A stretch of 61,307 nt of DNA from Prevotellaceae bacterium (GTDB lineage: Bacteria > Bacteroidota > Bacteroidia > Bacteroidales > Bacteroidaceae). Location of the stretch: positions 1 through 61,307 of the forward strand of contig JAUNOM010000011.1 in the NCBI GenBank assembly GCA_030531085.1, in the 5' to 3' direction. Positions 51,595 through 61,247 of this stretch are shown here, one piece after another (the first letter of the stretch is position 1; every line of letters begins with the position of its first letter). Both the position numbers and the translations under genes were made by a program. Under the pieces are notes generated by a model. The model was not told the origin of the DNA and made no database searches. It saw only the letters and a list, made by a program, of their open reading frames with translations.

Positions 51595-53700
51595 ATGGAG
51601 TCTAAGAAATTCACTATCACCAAGCGTGACGGTTCAAGGGACGAGTTCTCACTTGACAAAATCATGAACGCTATAATGAAAGCGTTTGACGCAGTAGAAG
51701 AGCCTGTTAATGTTTCCATTATATCCAAGATTATCAGCCACTTGGATATAACAGAGAATGTTACGGTAGAGGACATTCAGAACCAAGTAGAGGTAGCCTT
51801 GATGAAGGAGGGACACTACAAGGTTGCCAAGTGTTTCATGCTATACCGTCAAAGTCATACAGAGGACCGCGAGACCCTTGACAAGTTGAACTTTTTGACA
51901 GCCTATATGGAAGCTGCGAATGCTGCTACTGGTTCAAAATTTGACGCCAACGCCAATGTGGAGCACAAAAATATTGCGACACTCATAGGTGAATTGCCTA
52001 AGTCTAACTTCATACGTCTAAACCGCAGGCTTCTTACAGACCGCATAAAGAAAATGTATGGAAAAGAACTTGCCGACAAATATATAGACCTGCTGACACA
52101 TCATTTTATATATAAGAATGATGAGACATCAATCGCTCCATATTGCGCATCTATCACCATGTATCCATGGCTCATCAATGGCACAATGGGGATAGGCGGC
52201 AACTCTACCGCACCTACCAATCTGAAATCTTTCTGTGGTGGTTTTGTCAATATGGTATTCATCGTGAGCTCCATGTTATCTGGTGCGTGCGCCACTCCTG
52301 AATTCCTGATGTACTTAAACTACTTTATTGAAAAGGAGTATGGTGAGGACTATTATCAGCACGCTGACAAGGTCGTGGATCTATCCAAGCGCCAGCGCAC
52401 GATTGACAAGATTATCACAGACTGTTTTGAACAAATAGTATATTCCATAAACCAGCCTACGGGTGCAAGAAACTTCCAGGCGGTGTTCTGGAACATTGCA
52501 TATTACGACAAGTTCTATTTTGAGTCACTCTTTGGTAATTTCTATTTCCCTGATGGCTCGCAGCCACATTGGACAAGCCTGTCATGGCTACAAAAGAGGT
52601 TTATGAAGTGGTTCAATAAAGAACGCACAAAGACTGTACTCACATTCCCTGTGGAGACAATGGCACTGCTGGCAGACAACGGCGAGTGTCGTGATCCAGA
52701 ATGGGGAGAGTTTACAGCCGAGATGTACTCCGAGGGACATTCCTTCTTCACATACATGAGTGACAACGCCGACTCCCTATCCTCATGCTGCCGTCTGCGC
52801 AATGAGATACAGGACAACGGTTTCTCATACACACTTGGAGCGGGAGGCGTAAGCACCGGTTCCAAATCAGTGTTGACAATAAACCTGAACCGCTGTGTAC
52901 AGTATGCCGTAAACAATGGCCGTGACTACAAGGAGTTCCTTGAAGAAGTCATAGACCTGTGTCACAAGGTACAGTTGGCATATAATGAAAATCTGAAGGA
53001 ACTGCAGGAACACGGCATGCTGCCTCTGTTCGATGCTGGATACATCAATATGGGCAGACAGTACCTGACGATTGGCGTTAACGGCCTTGTGGAAGCGGCA
53101 GAGTTCATGGGACTGAAGATAACTCCTAATGACCGTTACAAGGAGTTTGTGCAGGGCATACTGTCCATTATAGAGAAACTCAACAAGGCATACCGCACAA
53201 AGGACGTTCTGTTTAATTGCGAGATGATCCCTGCGGAGAATGTCGGTGTGAAGCACGCTAAATGGGACAGAGAGGATGGATATATTGTACCACGTGACTG
53301 TTACAATTCATATTTCTATATTGTAGAGGACCAGTCACTGAACATTATAGACAAGTTCAAGCTGCATGGTGCACCATATATAGAACACCTCACAGGCGGC
53401 TCTGCCCTGCACATGAACCTTGAGGAGCATCTGTCAAAGGAACAGTACAGACAGTTGTTGAAGGTGGCGGCACAAGAAGGATGCAACTATTTCACATTCA
53501 ATATTCCAAACACTATCTGTAATAATTGTGGGCACATAGACAAGAGATACCTGCACGAATGCCCATCATGCCACTCTAATAACATAGACTACATGACACG
53601 CATCATCGGATACCTAAAGCGCGTCAGCAACTTCTCACAGGCACGCCAGAAAGAAGCTGCGAAACGCTATTATGCAGGCTCAAACAAAATGACGGAATAA
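51595..53700 (+). CDS. nrdD: Anaerobic (class III) ribonucleoside-triphosphate reductase
   Basis: 701 aa. An N-terminal ATP-cone (about residues 3-90, KFTITKRDGSRDEFSLDKI) gives allosteric control. The central barrel contains the SLSSCCRLRN cysteine region. The C terminus has the four-Cys zinc site CNNC and CPSC and the glycyl-radical motif RIIGYL (Gly about 672). It reduces ribonucleotides to deoxyribonucleotides under anaerobiosis after activation by NrdG, encoded 7 bp downstream. It suits a strict or facultative anaerobe. Confidence 0.97.
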   Translation: MESKKFTITKRDGSRDEFSLDKIMNAIMKAFDAVEEPVNVSIISKIISHLDITENVTVEDIQNQVEVALMKEGHYKVAKCFMLYRQSHTEDRETLDKLNFLTAYMEAANAATGSKFDANANVEHKNIATLIGELPKSNFIRLNRRLLTDRIKKMYGKELADKYIDLLTHHFIYKNDETSIAPYCASITMYPWLINGTMGIGGNSTAPTNLKSFCGGFVNMVFIVSSMLSGACATPEFLMYLNYFIEKEYGEDYYQHADKVVDLSKRQRTIDKIITDCFEQIVYSINQPTGARNFQAVFWNIAYYDKFYFESLFGNFYFPDGSQPHWTSLSWLQKRFMKWFNKERTKTVLTFPVETMALLADNGECRDPEWGEFTAEMYSEGHSFFTYMSDNADSLSSCCRLRNEIQDNGFSYTLGAGGVSTGSKSVLTINLNRCVQYAVNNGRDYKEFLEEVIDLCHKVQLAYNENLKELQEHGMLPLFDAGYINMGRQYLTIGVNGLVEAAEFMGLKITPNDRYKEFVQGILSIIEKLNKAYRTKDVLFNCEMIPAENVGVKHAKWDREDGYIVPRDCYNSYFYIVEDQSLNIIDKFKLHGAPYIEHLTGGSALHMNLEEHLSKEQYRQLLKVAAQEGCNYFTFNIPNTICNNCGHIDKRYLHECPSCHSNNIDYMTRIIGYLKRVSNFSQARQKEAAKRYYAGSNKMTE

Positions 53701-53707
53701 CTTTTAT

Positions 53708-54172
53708 ATGAAGTATGTAAATACGGGCGTGGTCTTTCAGGAAATTCCTGATGAGGTCACGCTCTCTATAAATATATCAAACTGTCCTTGTCACTGTCAG
53801 GGATGCCACAGTCAATATTTATGGGAAGATATAGGCAACCCTCTAACAGCCATGTCACTAAACAGGATGATAGAGCAATATGGCACAGACATCACCTGTA
53901 TATGTTTTATGGGGGGAGACGCTGAGACCGCCACGGTGAACAGTCTGGCGCAATGGATGAAATCCGCACACCCGGAGATGCACATAGGATGGTATTCCGG
54001 GCGCACGAAGATGGCATCAAACATCAATCTCGAGAATTTTGACTATATAAAACTTGGCCCTTACATAAAGGACAAGGGAGGCCTTGACAAAGAGACTACC
54101 AATCAGAGGCTATATAAAATCGCTGATGGTGAAATGACTGACATCACAAGCAGATTCTGGAAGAAACACTGA
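53708..54172 (+). CDS. nrdG: Anaerobic ribonucleotide reductase activating protein
   Basis: 154 aa radical-SAM enzyme. The CX3CX2C cluster ligands are C26, C30 and C33 in NCPCHCQGCHS, and ICFMGGDAE supplies the SAM-contacting glycines. It generates the glycyl radical on NrdD, whose gene lies 7 bp upstream. Confidence 0.96.
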   Translation: MKYVNTGVVFQEIPDEVTLSINISNCPCHCQGCHSQYLWEDIGNPLTAMSLNRMIEQYGTDITCICFMGGDAETATVNSLAQWMKSAHPEMHIGWYSGRTKMASNINLENFDYIKLGPYIKDKGGLDKETTNQRLYKIADGEMTDITSRFWKKH

Positions 54173-54182
54173 GCAAATCATT

Positions 54183-54980
54183 ATGACAGAAAGCATATTC
54201 ATAGCAGGACCATGCGTAATTGAGTCCGCAGAGCTACTCGACACCGTTGCCGAACGCATAGCGTGCATAAACAACCGACTAAAAAACGATATCATATTCA
54301 AGGCTTCATTTGACAAAGCTAACCGGACAAGTATAAAATCTTTTCGCGGTCCAGGTCTCGAGCGCGGACTGCAGATGCTGGCGGACGTAAAGGAGAAGTA
54401 CGGGCTTAGGCTACTGACCGACATACACGAGGCTTGGCAGGCCAAGCCCGCCGCAGAAGTTGTAGATGTATTGCAGATACCGGCGTTCCTTTGCAGACAG
54501 ACAGACCTGCTCGTGGCTGCGGCACGGACTGGTAAGACTGTGAATATAAAGAAGGCGCAATTCCTGTCAGGACAGGATATGCGCTATCCTGTGCAGAAGG
54601 TTATCGACACTGTGGAAGCCGAAAATGTGACAATGGCCAATGGAGACTCTATTATAAATAATGTGTGGCTTACGGAACGTGGGAATTGCTTTGGCTACAA
54701 CAATCTCGTGGTGGACTTCCGCAACATTCCCGATATGCTGGAGATAACTCCACGAGTTATAATGGACTGCACGCACAGCGTGCAACGGCCCGGCGGCGGC
54801 AACGGATGCACGGCTGGTGACCGACGGTTTGTCCCTGCGATGGCAAAGGCCGCCAAGGCATTCGGAGCCAACGGCTTTTTCTTTGAAGTGCATCCAGACC
54901 CGGACCACGCAAAGAGCGATGGGCCAAATATGCTGCATTTAGACGACCTTGAAGCGCTGATAAAGGATTTAAAGGCTTAA
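54183..54980 (+). CDS. kdsA: 3-deoxy-8-phosphooctulonate synthase
   Basis: 265 aa, DAHP-synthase-like barrel. FIAGPCVIES at the N terminus, FKASFDKANRTS, the PEP-contacting GPGLERGL and the late DCTHSVQRPGGGNGCTAGDR are KdsA hallmarks. It condenses arabinose-5-P with PEP to form Kdo-8-P for lipopolysaccharide. The partner that makes arabinose-5-P is the next gene. Confidence 0.97.
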   Translation: MTESIFIAGPCVIESAELLDTVAERIACINNRLKNDIIFKASFDKANRTSIKSFRGPGLERGLQMLADVKEKYGLRLLTDIHEAWQAKPAAEVVDVLQIPAFLCRQTDLLVAAARTGKTVNIKKAQFLSGQDMRYPVQKVIDTVEAENVTMANGDSIINNVWLTERGNCFGYNNLVVDFRNIPDMLEITPRVIMDCTHSVQRPGGGNGCTAGDRRFVPAMAKAAKAFGANGFFFEVHPDPDHAKSDGPNMLHLDDLEALIKDLKA

Positions 54981-55008
54981 AGAAGAACCATATTATTGTT
55001 CATGACTT

Positions 55009-55962
55009 ATGAAGAAAATTCGCGACATTGCAATAAAAGCCCTACAGGAGGAGGCACAGGCCGTGCTTGATCTCATCGAACTGCTGGACGATGAATTTGA
55101 CAAGGCGGTTCACCTGATGAAAAACTGCAAGGGAAAAATCATCGTCACAGGAGTTGGAAAAAGCGGCAACATCGGCGCTAAGATAGCGGCGACACTATCA
55201 AGTACCGGCACGCCCGCCGTATTCGTAAACCCACTTGACGTCTACCATGGTGACCTCGGCGTGATAACAGAGGACGACGTCGTTCTTGCAATATCCAACA
55301 GCGGACAGACGGATGAGCTGCTCCGTTTCGTCCCTATGATCCTGCACATGAACACTCCCATCATAGGCATGAGCGGAAATCCACACTCATTGCTGGCGAA
55401 GTACTCCACACACCATATCAACGTACGTGTGAAGAAAGAGGCGTGCCCTCTGAACCTGGCACCGACCAGCAGCACCACAGCAGAGTTAGCCATGGGTGAC
55501 GCACTTGCCATCGCGCTAATGGAACAGCGCCATTTCATGCCACGCGACTTCGCACAGTTCCATCCCGGCGGCGAACTCGGCAAGCGGCTCCTCACTACGG
55601 CGGCGGATGTGATGCGCAGCGATGACCTGCCCATCATCCACGCCACCACACATCTCGGCGAGGCCATCATCCATGTCAGCGCAGGAAAGTTAGGACTGGG
55701 CATCTCGCTCAATGAGGACGGCACTGTGGCAGGACTGATAACGGACGGCGACATCAGACGCGCCATGGAGCGCTGGCAGGCGGACTTCTTCAACCACACC
55801 GTGGACGATATAATGACAAGAAGCCCGAAATGCGTGACGGCAACCACAAAGATTACGGAGATACAGTCCATCATGAACAAGAACAAGGTGCACACCGTAC
55901 TCGTACTTGACGACAAGAAACATCTCATCGGCGTAGTGGACCATTACTCATGTATGATATAA
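55009..55962 (+). CDS. kdsD: Arabinose-5-phosphate isomerase (KdsD/KpsF)
   Basis: 317 aa. SIS domain (about residues 30-180) with IIVTGVGKSGNIGAKIAATL and AISNSGQTDELL, followed by two CBS domains (about 205-317). It converts ribulose-5-P to arabinose-5-P, the substrate of KdsA, whose gene lies 28 bp upstream. The CBS pair suggests regulation by a nucleotide or CMP-Kdo-like ligand. Confidence 0.95.
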   Translation: MKKIRDIAIKALQEEAQAVLDLIELLDDEFDKAVHLMKNCKGKIIVTGVGKSGNIGAKIAATLSSTGTPAVFVNPLDVYHGDLGVITEDDVVLAISNSGQTDELLRFVPMILHMNTPIIGMSGNPHSLLAKYSTHHINVRVKKEACPLNLAPTSSTTAELAMGDALAIALMEQRHFMPRDFAQFHPGGELGKRLLTTAADVMRSDDLPIIHATTHLGEAIIHVSAGKLGLGISLNEDGTVAGLITDGDIRRAMERWQADFFNHTVDDIMTRSPKCVTATTKITEIQSIMNKNKVHTVLVLDDKKHLIGVVDHYSCMI

Positions 55963-55989
55963 GGCAAAAACATACACCTTATATATATA

Positions 55990-56036
55990 ATAAGCAGGCA
56001 GCACGGACAAACCATCCATGCTGCCTGCTTTCTTAT
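55990..56036. terminator. Bidirectional terminator between kdsD and the GH106 gene
   Basis: 12-bp perfect stem AAGCAGGCAGCA/TGCTGCCTGCTT extended by three pairs after one mismatch, with modest T-rich flanks on both sides. Lies between convergent genes. Confidence 0.75.
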
Positions 56037-56050
56037 GCAACAGTAAACTG

Positions 56051-58708
56051 TTATTCCTCCAGAGAATAAATCCTCACAGACGAGTTAAGGCCGGACGGCA
56101 TCGGCGCCCATGTGTCATACTTCGCCTTCTTGTACTTTATGTCCACCACATTTATCTCCTCGAACTTACGCCATTCCACGCCCTTGCGGTCCAAATCTGC
56201 TATACGGTTCGCCGGGAGGTTCGTAACCTCGATGCGAATGTCGTTTTTACCCTCATTCAGCACGGAACCATCAAACTGCAACACGTACGGAACGCTCCAC
56301 GCGCAGCCTACATAGTTACCGTTCACATACACGCGCGCACTCTCACGCACGTCGCCGAGGTCTATCGCCCATGTGCCGCCCATCTTCTGCGCCACGGCCT
56401 TAGCCTTCACGGCATTCCTCCTCCTTGCCACTTTTTGTCCTTGCGGTTTTGCAGATGGAATGTCAAACGTAGTCTCATAAACGCCGGTGCCCATTGTCAC
56501 CTTCGCGGAATCATTATCCAGAGTCTCCCACGTCTGCAGCTTGTCGATGTTGAAAGTCTCCCCTACCCTCGGGGCCTCCTCTATGAACGACAATTTCCAG
56601 CCCTTGTCTATATTTATGGAAGAGCCTTCCTTCTCCTTTGTCAGAACCTTTGACAATGCGACATCCTGAGTGTTGGAATACGGCGCGAGAATCATGGACT
56701 GCCCGGAGCGCAATGCTATACGCAGCCCCTGTTCACTGCATTCTGTGTCATACCACTTGTTCTCAAGCGGATTATACCACTTCGCTTTCTCCACGCTGAC
56801 GGCCAGCGGCACAAAGGCATCAACATCCTTCGGAGTCAGGTTGGCAATGAAATAACCATATCCACCCTTATACTTCCTGCGGATCATCTTCAGCCCGTAT
56901 TTCGTCTTCATCAGCTCCGGCTTCGCGGCCTTTGCCAGTGCGTTCACGTCATTTCCGTATATCACCTTCACGCCTTTAGCCTTCAGGTCCGCGATATGCG
57001 CCTTCACGTCCTCGGTCAATGTGCTGCCCTCGGGTATCAGCAAGGCCTTGTACGCCACTCCGGCGGCGGTCACAATATCACCGCCCTTGCCAACATTTGA
57101 GGTCAACAGATACTTATCCGATATATAGTCACAGTCATAGCCCAGGGAATCAAGCTCAAGGATGGAGTTCTTGAACTCCGGTGCCAGATGGCCAAGGTTA
57201 TGTATCGCGAACTGCATCAGCAGCTTCCTTGTATTCTTCAGCCAAAGGTCACGTACAGGGAAGTAAACGAGGACATCGTTGTCCGGCTCTCCGCTCTGCA
57301 GGAAGCTCTGGCAGCGCTGTATGTACTGCATCAGCTGCGGTGCGTCCCTCCAGATGCTGTTTGTAGGCGACATATCCACTGAAGCGTAGAAGCGCCAGCC
57401 CGGCCAGGCATCATTTCGCGGCGAATAGCAGGTGCCATGGAAGTACATGTGGTTCACGCCGGCGCAGAACATCAGGTCGATGTCCGGCTTCATCTGCGCC
57501 AGAGAAGTGCGGAAATGTTCTGTAAGCCATGTGAAGGTCTCGCTGCTCACGAGTTTCTTGCCTGTGATGTGCGCCGCAGACGGGGCATACTTCAACATGG
57601 AGTAGTCGGAGTCATTCAGCTTTGTCATTCCGGGGTCCACACGCAGACCCTTTATGCCAAACTCGGACAGTCCGAAGCCTTCTATCTCCGGTATGTCCAC
57701 GGCGGCATACACGTCAATGAGGTTTGCAGGCGAGCCATGCGCCTGATTACGCACCGTCATGCCATGCGAGTGCGCCCATGCCGCCCACTGGTCCGTGAAG
57801 TTCTCAAGCAGCATATCAGACAGCGTCTCCCTGTAGTCGCTGACCATCTTCGGGTCCCTGTCCACCAGCCTGTCGATGTTTTTCCTTAGGGAATAACCTC
57901 TGCGGCTCTCGAACTCTGCCGGCAGCGTGGGCGTCCAGTCCGCGCCGTACACCTCGTACGAGTCATTGAACATGGAATGCGGCCACGGCGTGTTGCTTTC
58001 CGCAAAAGCCTTGTCGAACCTGTCCAGATAATGCCTCACCGCCACCTTGTCAAAATGGTCTATGACATATCCCTGTCCGCCCGGCGCGGCGCGCTTCACC
58101 TGCTGCCGTGTGCGTCCAACGTGCACGGCGATAATACGCCAGTCCCCTTTCTTGGGAGTCTTCCACCGCAGGGTGCCGTCAGCACCCACAAAGGCCGTAA
58201 CGTCCACCGCCTCGCCCTTATATCCCTTGACGGCCTTCGGATACGCCATCACGAAATCAAGGCGCGAGTACTTCCGCTCCTTCTGCGGCACCTCTATCCT
58301 GTAGCCTGCCTTCAGCACAGAGCTGTTCAGCACGGAGTCCACCACCAGGACCTTGCACGCCGCCTCCTCAAGGGGCGTAGTAGGTCCGCCGAAAGGCCAT
58401 CCCGTACCATTGTTCATGTCAATCTGTATGCCGAGACGCTTGCCCTGCGCCTGCACATACTTCAGCATATCCATCCATTTGGGCGAGAGGTACTCGATAT
58501 TGTTGGCGCTGTTACCCTTAACGCCGTACAACGGCGTAATCTCGAGCGCCCCGATACCGTGCGAGGCGTACTGCTCCATGTTCCAGCGCACGTTGGCCGT
58601 GTCAAGGGCCGACCCCAGCCACCACCAGCGCGAGCCTGCCTTCGTCTCATCCGCATTTGCCGCACCTGCCATGGCGAGTGCCGACAATAATAGTGTCAGT
58701 TTTTTCAA
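56051..58708 (-). CDS. Glycoside hydrolase family 106-like (alpha-L-rhamnosidase)
   Basis: 885 aa. The start is a TTG: the in-frame codon giving the signal peptide (MKKLTLLLSALAMAGAANA) is TTG, and the first in-frame ATG falls inside that peptide. The exported enzyme has an N-terminal region with RWWWLGSALDTANVRWNMEQYASHGIGALEI, a central barrel (IQIDMNNGTGWPFGGP, SHGMTVRNQAHGSP) and a C-terminal beta-sandwich (about residues 760-885). The layout fits the GH106/GH2-like rhamnosidases that trim pectic or exopolysaccharide rhamnose. It follows rlmH by 62 bp on the same strand; no clear promoter of its own. Confidence 0.82.
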   Translation of the reverse strand: MKKLTLLLSALAMAGAANADETKAGSRWWWLGSALDTANVRWNMEQYASHGIGALEITPLYGVKGNSANNIEYLSPKWMDMLKYVQAQGKRLGIQIDMNNGTGWPFGGPTTPLEEAACKVLVVDSVLNSSVLKAGYRIEVPQKERKYSRLDFVMAYPKAVKGYKGEAVDVTAFVGADGTLRWKTPKKGDWRIIAVHVGRTRQQVKRAAPGGQGYVIDHFDKVAVRHYLDRFDKAFAESNTPWPHSMFNDSYEVYGADWTPTLPAEFESRRGYSLRKNIDRLVDRDPKMVSDYRETLSDMLLENFTDQWAAWAHSHGMTVRNQAHGSPANLIDVYAAVDIPEIEGFGLSEFGIKGLRVDPGMTKLNDSDYSMLKYAPSAAHITGKKLVSSETFTWLTEHFRTSLAQMKPDIDLMFCAGVNHMYFHGTCYSPRNDAWPGWRFYASVDMSPTNSIWRDAPQLMQYIQRCQSFLQSGEPDNDVLVYFPVRDLWLKNTRKLLMQFAIHNLGHLAPEFKNSILELDSLGYDCDYISDKYLLTSNVGKGGDIVTAAGVAYKALLIPEGSTLTEDVKAHIADLKAKGVKVIYGNDVNALAKAAKPELMKTKYGLKMIRRKYKGGYGYFIANLTPKDVDAFVPLAVSVEKAKWYNPLENKWYDTECSEQGLRIALRSGQSMILAPYSNTQDVALSKVLTKEKEGSSINIDKGWKLSFIEEAPRVGETFNIDKLQTWETLDNDSAKVTMGTGVYETTFDIPSAKPQGQKVARRRNAVKAKAVAQKMGGTWAIDLGDVRESARVYVNGNYVGCAWSVPYVLQFDGSVLNEGKNDIRIEVTNLPANRIADLDRKGVEWRKFEEINVVDIKYKKAKYDTWAPMPSGLNSSVRIYSLEE

Positions 58709-58770
58709 TTTGATTATGTTGTTTTGTTAGTTAATAGTATATTGTCAAAGTTTCAGCGTCCTGCCGCCCG

Positions 58771-59241
58771 TCATTCATGATGATAAGGCTCCCCCTTGAT
58801 GATTGTGCAGGCGCGGTACAGTGCCTCCGCGAACACCAGGCGCACCATCTGGTGCGAGAATGTCATCCTCGACAGGCTTATCCTGTCGTTCGCGCGTGCG
58901 TACACGTCCTGCGCGAAGCCGTAGGGCCCTCCTATGCAGAAGACAAGGCGGCGCGCCGTCTGCTGACGCTTCTCCAGCCATGCCGCAAACTCAACGGAAC
59001 GGAACTCGCTGCCGCGCTCGTCAAGAAGCACAAGGGTGTCAGAAGGCTGGAGACACTTCAGGATACACTCACCCTCACGCTCCTTCTGCTGTACCTCTGT
59101 CAGGGCCTTGGTGTTCTTCAATTCCGGAATAACAGTAACATGAAACTGCATATAATGCCCTATCCTGCCGATGTAGTCATCAATGGCGGCCTGAAAATTC
59201 CTGTTATTCGTCTTGCCCACAAGTAATAGTTCTGTTTTCAT
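58771..59241 (-). CDS. rlmH: 23S rRNA (pseudouridine1915-N3)-methyltransferase RlmH
   Basis: 156 aa from ATG 59241, the expected length (E. coli 155). The frame is open 43 codons further, but that portion overlaps the promoter. SPOUT fold with the trefoil-knot motifs LLDERGSEFRSVEFA, FCIGGPYGF and the C-terminal SLSRMTFSHQMVRLVFAEALYRA. It methylates pseudouridine 1915 in helix 69 of 23S rRNA. Confidence 0.96.
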   Translation of the reverse strand: MKTELLLVGKTNNRNFQAAIDDYIGRIGHYMQFHVTVIPELKNTKALTEVQQKEREGECILKCLQPSDTLVLLDERGSEFRSVEFAAWLEKRQQTARRLVFCIGGPYGFAQDVYARANDRISLSRMTFSHQMVRLVFAEALYRACTIIKGEPYHHE

Positions 59242-59246
59242 TGCCA

Positions 59247-59277
59247 CAAAATTAAACATTTTTTTGTGTCCGAACAA
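59247..59277 (-). promoter_or_regulatory. Promoter of rlmH
   Basis: Minus-strand CTTG, 20-bp spacer and TAATTTTG. The -7 box lies only a few bases before the rlmH ATG, so the message would have almost no leader. It overlaps the region of the divergent mutase promoter. Confidence 0.4.
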
Positions 59278-59314
59278 GTAAAACGCATCTTTTTTGACAA
59301 AAAACTTCATAAAG

Positions 59315-59347
59315 TTTGCATAAAATGATTTTTTTTGCTTAACTTTG
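59315..59347 (+). promoter_or_regulatory. Promoter of the phosphohexomutase gene
   Basis: TTTG, a 21-bp spacer (one base long) and TAACTTTG; initiation near 59354 leaves a leader of about 83 nt. Confidence 0.6.
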
Positions 59348-59436
59348 TGGCAAGAATTTATATCCGGCACTTATCCATAAAAGTGTAACCATAATATAAA
59401 TTGTTAACAATTAAAATCTACACAACAAAAAGAGCA

Positions 59437-61176
59437 ATGGAAAACAACGCACAGTTAATCGCACAATGCGAGGCAGTGGCCAAGCAATGGCTGTCACCGT
59501 CATTTGATGAAGAAACCCGCAAGGAAGTTCAGGCAATGCTCGACGCTGAGGACAAAACCGCCCTCATCGACGCGTTCTATCAGAACCTCGAGTTCGGCAC
59601 TGGCGGCCTGCGCGGCATAATGGGCGCAGGTACAAACCGTATGAACAAGTATGTGGTTGGCATGGCCACACAGGGATTCGCCAACTACATCCTGAAGGCC
59701 TTCCCGGGGAAGAAATGCTCTGTAGTGGTAGGACACGACTGCCGCAACAACGGACGTATGTACGCGGAGACCGTCGCAGCCATATTCTCCGCCAACGGCA
59801 TCAAGGCATATCTGTTCGAGAGCCTTCGCCCGACGCCGGAAATATCCTTCGCCATACGCCAGCTTGGAGCACAGGCCGGCGTGAACGTCACCGCATCGCA
59901 CAATCCTAAGGAATATAACGGCTACAAGGCATACTGGGACGACGGCGCGCAGGTGCTTGCACCGCATGACACGGGCATAATCGACGAGGTGAACAAGGTA
60001 ACCATCGACGACGTGAAGTTCGAGGCCAACCCTGACCTTATACAGATCATCGGCGGCGAGATGGACTACGACTATATGGTAGCCGTAAAGGAGGGAATGG
60101 TCGACCAAGACGTCATCCTGCGTCAGAAGGACCTCAACATAGTTTATTCCGCCATGCACGGAACGGGCCGCCACATCGTGCCGATGTGCCTGCGCTCATG
60201 GGGCTTCCAGAACATCAACGTGGTGCCGGAGCAGATGGTCGTTGACGGTAATTTCCCCACCGTCGTGTCTCCAAACCCGGAGAACGCGGAGGCCATGACA
60301 CTCGGCATGAAGCTGGGAACGAAGCTCAACGCCGACCTCGTGGTGGCTACCGACCCTGACGCTGACCGTCTCGCCATTGTATGCCGCAACGCCAAGGGCG
60401 AGTGGCAGATTCTCAACGGAAACCAGACCGCCTGTATGTTCTACTGGTACACCATAAAGAACAAGAAGGCGCTGGGACAGCTGAAGGACTCCGACTTCAT
60501 GGTGAAGACCATCGTGACCTCCGAGCTCATCGCGAAGATTGCAAACGCAAACGGCGTGGAGTGCTTTGACGAGTACACTGGTTTCAAGTGGATAGCATAC
60601 AGAATACGTGTGAACGAGGGCAAGCGCAAGTACATAGGCGGTGGAGAGGAGTCCTTCGGATACCTGCCTTACGACAAGGTGCGCGACAAGGACGCTCCTG
60701 CGTCCATCTGTCTCATCTGCGAGATTGCGGCATGGGCAAAGGATCAGGGCAAGACACTGTTCGATCTGCTGCTTGACATATACAAGGAGTACGGTTTCCA
60801 GAAGGAAACGACCATCAACGTGGTGAAGCCGGGCAAGAGCGGAGCCGACGAGATAAAGAAAATGATGGAGGACTTCCGCGCCACACCTCCAACGGAGATA
60901 GCTGGCTCAAAAGTTGTCACGGTCAAGGACTACAAGACCTTGAAACAGGTGTCAAACGGTGTGGAGAGCGACCTCAATATGCCAACCACAAGCAATGTTC
61001 TGCAGTGGTTCACTGAGGATGGAATGAAGATCAGCGTCCGTCCGTCAGGAACAGAGCCAAAAATCAAGTTCTACTGCGAGGTGCCAGTGGCCGGTGAGTT
61101 TGACGGCGACTACAACGCAGCCACAGAAAAGGCCGACGCACGCGTAGAGGAGATAAAGAAGAGTCTCGGACTCTAA
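59437..61176 (+). CDS. Phosphoglucomutase/phosphomannomutase (alpha-D-phosphohexomutase)
   Basis: 579 aa from ATG 59437; a TTG 12 codons upstream is less likely. The four-domain mutase is complete: GTGGLRGIMG, the active-site phosphoserine in NVTASHNPKEYNGYK, the metal loop ATDPDADRLAIV, the sugar-binding GGGEESFGYLP, and the phosphate-binding VRPSGTEPKIKFY. Length and motifs fit the PgcA-type phosphoglucomutase of Firmicutes and Bacteroidetes. It interconverts hexose 1- and 6-phosphates, feeding glycogen and surface polysaccharide. Confidence 0.95.
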   Translation: MENNAQLIAQCEAVAKQWLSPSFDEETRKEVQAMLDAEDKTALIDAFYQNLEFGTGGLRGIMGAGTNRMNKYVVGMATQGFANYILKAFPGKKCSVVVGHDCRNNGRMYAETVAAIFSANGIKAYLFESLRPTPEISFAIRQLGAQAGVNVTASHNPKEYNGYKAYWDDGAQVLAPHDTGIIDEVNKVTIDDVKFEANPDLIQIIGGEMDYDYMVAVKEGMVDQDVILRQKDLNIVYSAMHGTGRHIVPMCLRSWGFQNINVVPEQMVVDGNFPTVVSPNPENAEAMTLGMKLGTKLNADLVVATDPDADRLAIVCRNAKGEWQILNGNQTACMFYWYTIKNKKALGQLKDSDFMVKTIVTSELIAKIANANGVECFDEYTGFKWIAYRIRVNEGKRKYIGGGEESFGYLPYDKVRDKDAPASICLICEIAAWAKDQGKTLFDLLLDIYKEYGFQKETTINVVKPGKSGADEIKKMMEDFRATPPTEIAGSKVVTVKDYKTLKQVSNGVESDLNMPTTSNVLQWFTEDGMKISVRPSGTEPKIKFYCEVPVAGEFDGDYNAATEKADARVEEIKKSLGL

Positions 61177-61202
61177 TTTCCACACCTCATACAGGTCATA
61201 AC

Positions 61203-61247
61203 AGCTCCGTCTGTCAGGATAAAAGTCTCTGACAGACGGAGTTTTTC
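61203..61247 (+). terminator. Intrinsic terminator of the mutase gene
   Basis: 13-bp perfect stem CTCCGTCTGTCAG/CTGACAGACGGAG with an 11-nt loop, followed by TTTTT, about 30 bp past the stop codon. Confidence 0.9.

Noticed and set aside
57977-58690. 237-codon plus-strand frame opposite the GH106 gene
   Set aside because: Antisense shadow in GC-rich coding sequence; no domain or start signal. The same applies to 59500-60174 and 1280-1879.
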